From assembly GCA_964589635.1 (NCBI GenBank), contig CAZPRI010000015.1, forward strand, positions 1 through 14,454: DNA of 14,454 nucleotides, written 5' to 3'. Made by a program: the position numbers and the translations under genes. Source of the stretch: CAZUCU01 sp964589635 (GTDB lineage: Bacteria; Patescibacteriota; Minisyncoccia; Phycocordibacterales; JAACPR01). Below are positions 5,625 to 13,257 of this stretch, in pieces (the first letter of the stretch is position 1; each line of letters opens with the position of its first letter). The notes beneath the pieces are model-generated. The model was not told where the DNA came from, ran no database searches, and was given only the letters and a program-made list of their open reading frames with translations.

Positions 5625-7343
5625 ATGAGTTTAATTAACTTTTTAGCAAGTCAAAACATAATACCCAAGGAGCAAATCCCTTCAATGAAGGAGAGAATTA
5701 ATACTGGACAGATAACATTAGAAGGGGCATTAACTGAAATGGGTATGAATGCTCAACAGGTTCTAGAGAAGAAAGGAGAGTATTACAATGTTCCATATAA
5801 AAATCTATCGGACGTGAATGTTTCCTTTGATATTTTAAGATATGTTCCAGAAGAATCAGCTATACATTATAAGTTTGTTCCTATTGGTATGTCTGATGGA
5901 TTCCTTGAGGTAGGAATTGTGGATCCTGAAAATATTGAAGCGAGAGATGCACTTTCTTTCATCTCATCAAAAGAAAATATCCCTTTTAAACTTTTCTTGA
6001 TTTCAGATAAGGATTTTTTGAAAATATTGGATACATATAAAGGTTTATCTGGACAAGTTACTCAAGCCCTAACTGAACTTGATACTGAATATACTCAAGA
6101 GGAGCAAGAGCTAAGAAAAGAAATGGAAAAACCTGTGAAGGGACAGGCAGTCAAAATTGTTGAGGATGCTCCTGTTACAAAAATTGTTGCGACAATAATG
6201 AGGTATGCTGTTGAAGGAGGAGCCTCTGATGTACACATCGAGCCAATGTTTGATAAAATCAGAATTCGTTTTAGGGTCGACGGTGTTTTAAATACAAGTC
6301 TGATCCTGCCTCTAAAAGTTTTAGATGCAGTGATTGCAAGAATTAAAATTCTTTCAAAAATGAAACTCGATGAAAAAAGAAAACCACAAGATGGTCGTTT
6401 TCAAGCGAAAATAGAGGGAAGAAAGGTCGACTTTAGAGTTTCTACATTTCCAACTAATTCAGGAGAAAAAGTCGTGCTCCGAATTTTGGATCAACATAAG
6501 GGTATCAGGAGACTAAGTGAGATTGGTTTGTCCGACAGGTACTATAAGATGATCATGGATGCCATTAATAGACCATATGGTTTAATACTAATTTCTGGGC
6601 CAACAGGTTCTGGAAAATCAACCACACTCTATTCATTCCTTCAAGAATTAGATACAGATACAAAAAATGTCCTTTCTCTAGAGGATCCTGTTGAGTATTC
6701 AATCGATGGAGTATCTCAATCTCAGGTTAGAGCAGATATCGAATACACATTTGCTAATGGTCTTAGAACTACTCTTAGGCAAGATCCAGATATTATTATG
6801 GTGGGGGAGATTAGAGATGGTGAAACTGCTAAGCTTGCAATTCAAGCTGCTCTTACTGGTCACTTAGTTTTCTCAACAATTCACACCAATACATCAACTG
6901 GTATTGTACCTAGACTTATTGATATGGGAGTTGATCCATATCTTATTCCTCCAACTCTAATCCTAGGTGTTGGACAAAGACTTGTGAAAAAGATTTGTCC
7001 TGGATCAGGTGAGATTATACAAGTAGATCCAAGTATGAGAGCAATGATTGATAAGCAGTTTGAGGATGTTCCTGAAGAATTCAAAAAAGAACTTGGTATC
7101 TCTGCGACTGAGATGTTGAAAATAAAATCTACACCAGAGTGTCCAAATGGAACAAAAGGAAGAGAGGCTGTGTTTGAAATGTTTAAGATGGATAGGGATA
7201 TTGAAAAAGTTATTCTAGAAAACCCTGTTGAGTCAGCAATTTATGATGTAGCAAGAAAGAAAGGATTGGTTACTATTAAAGAGCATGCAATAATTAAGGC
7301 ACTTGAAAAAATTATTCCTTATGAAGAAATTAACACTCTTTAA
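5625..7343 (+). CDS. pilB: Type IV pilus extension ATPase PilB
   Basis: A 572-residue GspE/PilB secretion ATPase that powers pilus polymerisation from the cytoplasm through PilC. Domains in order: an N-terminal MshEN-like region (about 1-140), a linker, the N2 domain with EGGASDVHIEP (197-207), and the RecA-like core with Walker A GPTGSGKS (325-332), Asp box LSLEDPVEY (350-358), Walker B-like IIMVGEIRDGETA (390-402) and HLVFSTIHTN (413-422). Length is typical. The C-terminal zinc site normally has two CxxC pairs; here only C458 and C506 remain, with the partner positions changed to other residues and the second element shortened. The retention of all nucleotide motifs argues for an active motor. 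It is separated from the following receiver gene by 19 bases that hold a promoter. Confidence 0.96.
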   Translation: MSLINFLASQNIIPKEQIPSMKERINTGQITLEGALTEMGMNAQQVLEKKGEYYNVPYKNLSDVNVSFDILRYVPEESAIHYKFVPIGMSDGFLEVGIVDPENIEARDALSFISSKENIPFKLFLISDKDFLKILDTYKGLSGQVTQALTELDTEYTQEEQELRKEMEKPVKGQAVKIVEDAPVTKIVATIMRYAVEGGASDVHIEPMFDKIRIRFRVDGVLNTSLILPLKVLDAVIARIKILSKMKLDEKRKPQDGRFQAKIEGRKVDFRVSTFPTNSGEKVVLRILDQHKGIRRLSEIGLSDRYYKMIMDAINRPYGLILISGPTGSGKSTTLYSFLQELDTDTKNVLSLEDPVEYSIDGVSQSQVRADIEYTFANGLRTTLRQDPDIIMVGEIRDGETAKLAIQAALTGHLVFSTIHTNTSTGIVPRLIDMGVDPYLIPPTLILGVGQRLVKKICPGSGEIIQVDPSMRAMIDKQFEDVPEEFKKELGISATEMLKIKSTPECPNGTKGREAVFEMFKMDRDIEKVILENPVESAIYDVARKKGLVTIKEHAIIKALEKIIPYEEINTL

Positions 7344-7352
7344 TGTTATAAT
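7344..7352 (+). promoter_or_regulatory. Extended -10 promoter between pilB and the receiver gene
   Basis: TGTTATAAT is a perfect extended -10 that begins on the base after the pilB stop codon. It ends ten bases before the ATG at 7363, the same spacing as the pilN promoter, predicting a four-base leader. It would drive the receiver, pilT and pilC separately from pilB. Confidence 0.55.
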
Positions 7353-7362
7353 GTAAAAAATT

Positions 7363-7746
7363 ATGGAAGAAGAAAAGAAAAAAATTTTAATAGTGGATGA
7401 TGATAAGTTTCTTAGAGAAATGTATGTTACTAAGTTTGCTGCTTCGAATTACAGTGTAGATTCTGCAGGTTCGGTAAGTGAGGCTGTGGAGAAAATTAAA
7501 GAGGGATTTGTTCCAGATATTTTGCTTTTTGATATTATAATGCCTGTTGAAGGCGGATGGGAACTTGCAAAATATATACAAGATGAGAATCTAATACCAA
7601 ATGCTAAACGAATTGTTTTAAGTAATCAGGGAGAACAGTCCGATATTGATAAATCAAAAGAATTTGGTGTTCACGGATATATTGTAAAAGCATTAAATAC
7701 TCCGAGTGAAGTTTTAGCACAGGTAAAAGATATTAGTACAAAATAA
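7363..7746 (+). CDS. Single-domain response regulator (CheY-like receiver)
   Basis: A 127-residue stand-alone receiver domain. The acidic pocket is formed by D12-D14 in ILIVDDD, the phospho-acceptor is D57 in LLFDIIMP, the switch Ser is S87 in IVLSNQ and the conserved Lys is K109 in YIVKA. The usual Lys-Pro after the last strand is Lys-Ala. There is no output domain, so it must act by protein contact. Its place between the extension ATPase and the retraction ATPase suggests that it tunes pilus motor activity; similar receivers are found in CPR pilus clusters. No histidine kinase is encoded in the window. It has its own extended -10 promoter, and pilT starts two bases after its stop codon, so the two are likely co-translated. 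Confidence 0.92.
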   Translation: MEEEKKKILIVDDDKFLREMYVTKFAASNYSVDSAGSVSEAVEKIKEGFVPDILLFDIIMPVEGGWELAKYIQDENLIPNAKRIVLSNQGEQSDIDKSKEFGVHGYIVKALNTPSEVLAQVKDISTK

Positions 7747-7748
7747 TT

Positions 7749-8810
7749 ATGAATTATAAAGAAACCCTAAAAACTCTTATAGAAAATGTCGTAAAGCAAG
7801 GAGGTTCTGATCTACACTTTTCTGAAGGAAGACATCCAACGATCAGAGTAAATCAGGATTTGGTTCCGATGCTTGATCATCCTATTTTATCAAAAGAAGA
7901 TACAAAAGGTCTTTTGAAGGAAATGATTACTGAAAATGATGTTGCAAAATTCGTTGAGGATTTTGAATTAGATTTTGCATATGAAAATGAAGAAAAGCAT
8001 AGGTTTAGGGGTAGTGCTTTTGTACAACAGGGTAAAGTTGGTGTTGTTCTTAGGCTCATTCCAAAAAATATTAAAACCCTAGACGAATTGGGCATTCCAG
8101 AGATTGTGGTCGACTTTGCAAGAAGAAAGCAAGGGTTCTTCTTGGTGGTTGGTCCAGTTGGGCAGGGAAAATCTACTACTCTTGCTGCGATGATTGAACT
8201 TATTAATCAGGAAAGAACAGAGCATATTATTACTATTGAAAGACCGATTGAGTATGTATATGAACAAAAAAATTCAATAATTGATCAAAGAGAGATTCCT
8301 GCGGATTCAAAAACATTTGAATCAGGATTGAATGGTACTTTTAGACAGGATGTTGATGTTATTTTGGTTGGAGAGATGCGAGGAAAAGATACTATTCAAG
8401 CAGCTGTTACTGCTGCTGAAACAGGTCACCTTGTTTTTTCAACTCTCCATACAAATAATGCATCACAAACAATTGATAGAATTATTGATTCGTTTCCAGC
8501 TGAACAACAGGATCAAATTAGACTACAACTATCGTCTTCTTTGATTGGGATTTTTTCTCAAAGACTTATTCCTAGGATTTCAGGAGGGTTGATTCCTGCA
8601 TATGAATTGTTGATTAATAATAGTGCAGTTTCTAATTTAATTAGAGAAAAGAGGACTCATGAAATAGACACTGTTATTGAAACTGGTTCGGAGAGCGGTA
8701 TGATTGATATGAACAGAGTTCTTGCTGATTTAGTTAGAAGGGGTGAAATAACATCAGAAGATGCGTTTAAATATTCATTTAGACCAAATGTTCTTCAAAA
8801 ATTAATTTAA
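7749..8810 (+). CDS. pilT: Type IV pilus retraction ATPase PilT
   Basis: A 353-residue PilT-type hexameric ATPase that depolymerises the pilus (twitching, DNA uptake, attachment). Motifs: N-terminal QGGSDLHFSEG (17-27), Walker A GPVGQGKS (135-142), the catalytic-glutamate box ITIERPIEYV (161-170), Walker B VILVGEMRGKDTI (204-216), the His box HLVFSTLHTNNA (227-238), and NSAVSNLIRE (291-300), the counterpart of the PilT signature AIRNLIRE. The usual EDP of the Asp box reads E164-R165-P166, and the loop after GEMR is also altered (GKD instead of D). Length and the NLIRE motif separate it from PilB. It follows the receiver gene by two bases and precedes pilC by four. It contains no cysteine. Confidence 0.94.
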   Translation: MNYKETLKTLIENVVKQGGSDLHFSEGRHPTIRVNQDLVPMLDHPILSKEDTKGLLKEMITENDVAKFVEDFELDFAYENEEKHRFRGSAFVQQGKVGVVLRLIPKNIKTLDELGIPEIVVDFARRKQGFFLVVGPVGQGKSTTLAAMIELINQERTEHIITIERPIEYVYEQKNSIIDQREIPADSKTFESGLNGTFRQDVDVILVGEMRGKDTIQAAVTAAETGHLVFSTLHTNNASQTIDRIIDSFPAEQQDQIRLQLSSSLIGIFSQRLIPRISGGLIPAYELLINNSAVSNLIREKRTHEIDTVIETGSESGMIDMNRVLADLVRRGEITSEDAFKYSFRPNVLQKLI

Positions 8811-8814
8811 ACAT

Positions 8815-10023
8815 ATGCCATTATTTCAATACAAAGTAATAGATAAAGAAGGAGAGCAGAAGAGTGGAACAATTGAAGCTTTGAATGTTGATGTTGCTAT
8901 TTCTTCTCTACAAAGAAGGGATTTTGTAATTTCAGAAATAGGAGAAGCTGGTAAAGGTTCACTGTTAAACATGAATCTATCTTTTTTTGAGAAAGTTAGT
9001 AATAAAGATATTGTTATTTTGTCTAGACAGTTGGCGACATTGTTTGAAGCTCAAGTTTCAGCTCTTAGAATTTTTAGATTGCTGGCTTCAGAAAATGAAA
9101 ATCCAAAACTTTCTAGAAAGTTGAATGAAGTAGCAGAAGCATTGCAGAGTGGTTCAACTATTTCAGGTGCCTTGGAAAAACATGATGATGTTTTCGACGC
9201 TTTTTATATCTCAATGGTGAAGGCTGGAGAAGAGACTGGAAAACTTGATGAGACTTTTATTTTCTTGGCTGACTATTTGGACAGAACATATGAGGTTAAC
9301 CAAAAGGCAAAGAATGCATTTATCTATCCTTCTTTTATTTTGTTTACCTTCGTTACTGTTATGGTATTGATGCTTACAATGGTGATCCCAAAAATTTCTT
9401 CAATTTTGGTTGAATCAGGTCAAGAGGTTCCTGTATATACAAAGGTGGTTATAGCACTTTCTGGCTTCCTGGTTAACTATGGATTTTTTATTGTTGCTGC
9501 ATTAGTGGTTGGAATATTTTTCCTTATTAAATTTGCAAAAACTGATTCAGGAAAGGATGTACTGGATGGTTTGAAATTATCTACACCATATGTTGGTACG
9601 CTTTATTCAAAATTATTCTTATCAAGAATTTCAGACAACTTGAACACAATGCTTTCATCAGGAATTCCTATGGTTAAGGCTCTCGAACTAACAAAGACTG
9701 TTGTTGATAATAAAGTTTTCTTAAATGCCATAGAAGAATCTATTGAAGATGTTAAAGGGGGAGCTCCTCTATCGACAGCCTTTGGAAAACATGAACAATT
9801 CCCAGGTATTTTGATTCAAATGGTTAAGGTGGGAGAAGAAACAGGAAATCTAGGAAATATTTTATCTACACTTGCTAAGTTCTACAGTAGAGAGGTTATT
9901 AACGCCGTTGATGTTCTTGTTGGGATGATCGAGCCCGTGATGATTATCATGCTTGCTCTTGGTGTTGGAACCCTTTTGGCTTCTGTTTTGATCCCTATTT
10001 ACAACATTTCTTCAGGATTTTAA
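8815..10023 (+). CDS. pilC: Type IV pilus inner-membrane platform protein PilC
   Basis: A 402-residue polytopic T2SSF-family protein that couples PilB and PilT to pilin insertion and removal at the inner membrane. It starts with the typical MPLFQYKVIDKEG and has two repeated cytoplasmic domains, each with the family signature: KAGEETGKLD (136-145) and KVGEETGNLG (338-347). Membrane segments lie at about 168-192, 211-240 and 372-398. Length is normal. No cysteine is present. It follows pilT by four bases without a Shine-Dalgarno sequence and is the last recognisable pilus gene in the window; gatB follows after 39 bases containing a probable promoter. Confidence 0.95.
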   Translation: MPLFQYKVIDKEGEQKSGTIEALNVDVAISSLQRRDFVISEIGEAGKGSLLNMNLSFFEKVSNKDIVILSRQLATLFEAQVSALRIFRLLASENENPKLSRKLNEVAEALQSGSTISGALEKHDDVFDAFYISMVKAGEETGKLDETFIFLADYLDRTYEVNQKAKNAFIYPSFILFTFVTVMVLMLTMVIPKISSILVESGQEVPVYTKVVIALSGFLVNYGFFIVAALVVGIFFLIKFAKTDSGKDVLDGLKLSTPYVGTLYSKLFLSRISDNLNTMLSSGIPMVKALELTKTVVDNKVFLNAIEESIEDVKGGAPLSTAFGKHEQFPGILIQMVKVGEETGNLGNILSTLAKFYSREVINAVDVLVGMIEPVMIIMLALGVGTLLASVLIPIYNISSGF

Positions 10024-10026
10024 AAG

Positions 10027-10055
10027 TTGAATTTAGTACTCAAAAAAGCTACTAT
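10027..10055 (+). promoter_or_regulatory. Probable near-leaderless gatB promoter
   Basis: TTGAAT (10027-10032) and TACTAT (10050-10055) are separated by 17 bases and each match the -35 and -10 consensus at four of six positions. The ATG at 10063 follows the -10 after seven bases. The TTG at 10027, which could be misread as a start codon, is better explained as the -35. The match quality is modest. Confidence 0.35.
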
Positions 10056-10062
10056 TACCCTC

Positions 10063-11481
10063 ATGTCAGACACTAAATATATTCCAACAATTGGACTCGA
10101 AATACATGCTGAATTAAAGACAAATACAAAAATGTTTTCTAATTCTAGAAACAATTCTGATGAGGAAAATCCTAACACAAACATAAATCCAGTTGATGTT
10201 GCTCATCCAGGAACACTCCCAACTATAAATAAGAAGGCTATTGAGCACATGATAAAGATTGGGCTTGCAGTTGGTGGTGAGATAGCAGACTACACAGAAT
10301 TTGATAGAAAAAATTATTTTTATCCAGATATACCAAAAGGTTATCAAATTTCACAATTTAAATATCCAATAGTTTCAGGAGGAAAAGTTCATGGAGTTGA
10401 AATTACACGAATTCATTTAGAAGAAGATACTGGACTTTCAAAACATGATAGGGGGGACTTTTCACTTGTTGATTTTAATAGGGCTGGAATTCCTTTGATG
10501 GAACTTGTTACAGAGCCTGTGATTCATTCAGCTGAAGATGCTTCAGCTTTTGCAAAAGAGTTCCAAATGATTCTAAGATATCTTGGTGTTGCTGATGCTA
10601 ATATGGAGAAAGGAGAAATGAGAGTTGAGGCAAACATCTCTGTCTCAGATGATCCAAATAGGCTCGGGACAAAAGTAGAAGTGAAAAATCTTAACTCTTT
10701 TAAAGTTGTAGAAAAGGCAATTAATTTTGAAATTAAAAGAATGACGAGATTACTTGAAGAAGGGAGGGGAGAAGAGATTGTTCAAGAGACAAGAGGTTTT
10801 GATGAGAGCAGACAAAAGACTTTCTCACAAAGAGTGAAAGAAACTTCGGATGACTACAGATATTTCCCCGAGCCCGATCTACCTAAAATGAATCTACATA
10901 AATTCTTTAGTTTAGAAGAAATTAGAGAAAATCTACCAGAACTTCCTGTACAAAAAAGAGAAAGGTTTAAAAAGGATTATGGCATAAAAGAAGCTGATAT
11001 TGAATTATATATATTTGAAAGAGAGTTATCTGATTTTTTTGAAGAGGTTGTAAAAGTTGGTGATTTATCAAAAGATGATGCAAAAACTGCTTCAAACTAT
11101 ACCCTTTCAGATGTAGTTTCTTTGATGAAAGATGGTGGAGATGTCCCAGATATAAAACATTTCTCTACTCTTATAAAGATGATTTCAGAAGATAAAATTT
11201 CTTCCAGGGCTGCTAAAGATATTTTAAGTGTTTTGGTAAAAGATAAAAATATTGAACCAGAAAAATATGCTGAAGAAAATGATTTAATGCAAAAAGATAA
11301 TTCTGATGAATTAAAACCTATACTTGAAGAAATACTTTCAAATAATGACTCAGTTGTAGAGGATTATAAAAAAGGTAAGGAAAACGCTTTAAAATTTTTG
11401 ATGGGCCAGGTAAAGAAGGAGACAAAGGGGAGTGCAAATCCAAAAAAAGTTGAAGAGATGTTAAAAGATTTAATTAAATAA
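10063..11481 (+). CDS. gatB: Asp-tRNA(Asn)/Glu-tRNA(Gln) amidotransferase subunit B
   Basis: A 472-residue GatB: the kinase-like subunit of GatCAB, which phosphorylates and transamidates Glu-tRNA(Gln) or Asp-tRNA(Asn) with ammonia from GatA. Motifs: GLEIHAELKTNTKMF (11-25), HPGTLPTINKKA (48-59), the signature FDRKNYFYPDIPKGYQISQF (80-99), HLEEDTGLSKHD (118-129), LVDFNRAGIPLMELVTEP (135-152), and a C-terminal helical and YqeY-type tail ending in KGSANPKKVEEMLKDLI. I prefer the ATG at 10063, because MSDTKYIPTIGLEIH is a normal GatB start, over the TTG at 10027. The four cysteines that bind zinc in many GatB proteins are all absent and the protein has no cysteine anywhere. gatA and gatC are not nearby. 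The next gene starts two bases after its stop. Confidence 0.95.
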   Translation: MSDTKYIPTIGLEIHAELKTNTKMFSNSRNNSDEENPNTNINPVDVAHPGTLPTINKKAIEHMIKIGLAVGGEIADYTEFDRKNYFYPDIPKGYQISQFKYPIVSGGKVHGVEITRIHLEEDTGLSKHDRGDFSLVDFNRAGIPLMELVTEPVIHSAEDASAFAKEFQMILRYLGVADANMEKGEMRVEANISVSDDPNRLGTKVEVKNLNSFKVVEKAINFEIKRMTRLLEEGRGEEIVQETRGFDESRQKTFSQRVKETSDDYRYFPEPDLPKMNLHKFFSLEEIRENLPELPVQKRERFKKDYGIKEADIELYIFERELSDFFEEVVKVGDLSKDDAKTASNYTLSDVVSLMKDGGDVPDIKHFSTLIKMISEDKISSRAAKDILSVLVKDKNIEPEKYAEENDLMQKDNSDELKPILEEILSNNDSVVEDYKKGKENALKFLMGQVKKETKGSANPKKVEEMLKDLIK

Positions 11482-11483
11482 AA

Positions 11484-12311
11484 ATGTCAAAAGAAATAAT
11501 TAAAAAAGAAAAAAAAGACAAAAAATATTATTTTGTTTCAGGCCTTCCAAGATCTGGTTCTACATTACTTGAGAACATTTTAGCCCAGAATCCTAAGTTT
11601 CATGCAACAGCAACTTCAGGAATTATGGATGTTATGTTTGCTACTAGAAACAACTGGAGTCAAATGATCGAGTTCAAGGCTGCCCCAAATGATGGAGCTT
11701 TGATAAGAGTAATGCGTGGCATTTTGGAGTCCTATTATGCAGATATAGATAAAGATGTAATTTTTGATAAATCTAGAGGCTGGCTTTCACAAATTGAAAT
11801 GGCTGAGGCTGTTTTGGGCCATAAGATAAAAATTCTGGCACCAGTTAGAGACATTAGAGATATTGTCGCTTCCTTTGAAAAATTATGGAGAGAAAATGCT
11901 CCTTACAGGCAACTATCCCAGGAGAGAGGAAACTATTTTGGATTTCAAACATTGAAGGGGAGAGTGGATACTTTTCTTGATGGAGGTCAGGCTCTTGGTC
12001 TTGCATATAATAGGCTAACTGATGCAATAAAGAGAGGATTCTCAGACAGAATATTGTTAGTTGATTTTGATGATTTGACTAATTCTCCTGAAGAAACAAT
12101 GAAAACTGTCTATAATTTTTTAGGTGAAGATTACTATAAGCACGATTTCAACAATGTAGAACAGGTTACTTTTGAAAATGATGAGGTGCATGGAATAAAG
12201 GATCTGCATAAAATAAGAAAAAAAGTTGAACCATTAGAGCCCAGATGGCCCGAGATTCTAGGCAGAGAGTACGAATATTTGGGAGAGATGAATTTTTGGA
12301 AGAGAAGGTAA
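11484..12311 (+). CDS. PAPS-dependent sulfotransferase family protein
   Basis: A 275-residue cytosolic-type protein with a Lys-rich N-terminus and both cofactor motifs of PAPS-dependent sulfotransferases: a 5'-phosphosulfate loop GLPRSGSTLLENIL (20-33) and the 3'-phosphate element PVRDIRDIVASF (120-131), in which R122 and S130 are spaced as the paired Arg and Ser of known sulfotransferases. A DKSRGW segment (95-100) is also typical of the Sulfotransfer_3-like group. The C-terminal end (EPRWPEILG...LGEMNFW) resembles those of related marine bacterial and phage proteins. The acceptor is unknown; a surface glycan or lipid is plausible given the two glycosyltransferases just downstream on the other strand. 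It starts two bases after gatB and ends before a strong terminator. No PAPS synthesis gene is visible. Confidence 0.82.
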   Translation: MSKEIIKKEKKDKKYYFVSGLPRSGSTLLENILAQNPKFHATATSGIMDVMFATRNNWSQMIEFKAAPNDGALIRVMRGILESYYADIDKDVIFDKSRGWLSQIEMAEAVLGHKIKILAPVRDIRDIVASFEKLWRENAPYRQLSQERGNYFGFQTLKGRVDTFLDGGQALGLAYNRLTDAIKRGFSDRILLVDFDDLTNSPEETMKTVYNFLGEDYYKHDFNNVEQVTFENDEVHGIKDLHKIRKKVEPLEPRWPEILGREYEYLGEMNFWKRR

Positions 12312-12329
12312 GTGTTGATGATGTAAAAG

Positions 12330-12360
12330 AAAAGCGGCGACCCTTCGGGTCGCCGCTTTT
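12330..12360. terminator. Bidirectional intrinsic terminator
   Basis: AAAAGCGGCGACCC (12330-12343) pairs perfectly with GGGTCGCCGCTTTT (12347-12360) around a three-base TTC loop, a 14-bp stem in an AT-rich context. T-rich sequence follows on both strands (TTTTTATTTTT on plus, TTTTCTTTT on minus), so it should stop both the gatB-sulfotransferase transcript and the convergent glycosyltransferase transcript. It is the only textbook terminator in the window. Confidence 0.95.
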
Positions 12361-12365
12361 TATTT

Positions 12366-13256
12366 TTATTCCTCTAATGCTTTTTTAATTTCTTCAACAT
12401 CAAAAAGCTCGTTTGTATCATAAGGACATTCATGGAGTGTCCCTGTTAGATTATATAAGTCTAAATATGAATCTATTTTATGTCTAAACTTCTTTTTTGC
12501 ATTTGGAACTATATTGGTATGCATTGCATAACCGAAAACTTCAGGTAAGTGACCGACCCAGGTAACAACAGACTTTTTCCCAACCCCTGCTGCTACGTGC
12601 TGACCAACAGAATCAATTAGCAATAATTTATCAGCAAATTGAAATGAACACAGCATTTCTCTAAGGTTAAAATCTATAAAAGGTGCATTTTCTAATGGGT
12701 ATTGATCTTTCCTCCTTATGTGGACTGTTTCATAACCTTTCTGTTTCATGTGATCTACAACCTTTTGGGCGATAGGTAGGGGTAGATCTCTTGTCCATGA
12801 GATTGGAATTTCTTGATTAGCGGCACCACCAGAAACTTGAATGAAAAATAATTTTCCTTTAGGTAATTTTTGCTTTACAATCGAATTCTCTTCTTCGGTG
12901 AAATATAGTTTTGGATTTGCTCCATTGTATTTAATATTAAACATGTGGCACCACGTTTCTATCAAGTGCTCTCTCTTGTAAATATAGTTTTGATGTAGGT
13001 ATGGATCATTTGCTAAAAACAAAACATCTTTATCTTTTATGTAGTTTTTATAAAAAGTATCATCCTCTGTAAAATCTATAACTGCATTTATGTCTGGATT
13101 ATTCTTCCATACTGCAGTATGGGGGTTTGCAACAGTTATTTCAGAATCAGGGTATTGATCTCTAATAGAATTAACAACAGCTGTAGCTATGATGTTTTTA
13201 CCGACTCCTCCGGAAATACTAAATACAATATTTTTTTGTTTTTTGTTTTTTTTCAT
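12366..13256 (-). CDS. GT9-like (heptosyltransferase-type) glycosyltransferase
   Basis: A 296-residue GT-B fold protein resembling ADP-heptose:LPS heptosyltransferases (GT9). The N-terminal domain has the Gly-rich loop ISGGVGKNIIATAVVNSI (14-31), and the C-terminal domain has the nucleotide-sugar binding motif LLIDSVGQHVAAGVGKKSVV (211-230) followed by WVGHLPEVFGYAMH. The family moves sugars from nucleotide donors onto surface glycans; CPR cells do not usually make LPS, so the acceptor is unknown. It contains three of the few cysteines in the window. The start lies one base after the stop of the upstream paralog (TAA-T-ATG), indicating coupling in one leftward transcript. The pair is a tandem duplication: the two proteins align over their full length, including the shared IYK-IE-WC segment. 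Transcription should end at the hairpin at 12330-12360. Confidence 0.82.
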   Translation of the reverse strand: MKKNKKQKNIVFSISGGVGKNIIATAVVNSIRDQYPDSEITVANPHTAVWKNNPDINAVIDFTEDDTFYKNYIKDKDVLFLANDPYLHQNYIYKREHLIETWCHMFNIKYNGANPKLYFTEEENSIVKQKLPKGKLFFIQVSGGAANQEIPISWTRDLPLPIAQKVVDHMKQKGYETVHIRRKDQYPLENAPFIDFNLREMLCSFQFADKLLLIDSVGQHVAAGVGKKSVVTWVGHLPEVFGYAMHTNIVPNAKKKFRHKIDSYLDLYNLTGTLHECPYDTNELFDVEEIKKALEE

Positions 13257-13257
13257 A

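Noticed and set aside
8332..8544. 70-codon Leu-rich frame inside pilT
   Set aside because: It is an out-of-frame shadow of a highly conserved PilT segment (Walker B to His box).
10027..10062. TTG start giving GatB twelve extra residues
   Set aside because: GatB homologues begin close to the GLEIH motif; the ATG at 10063 fits and the TTG fits a -35 element.
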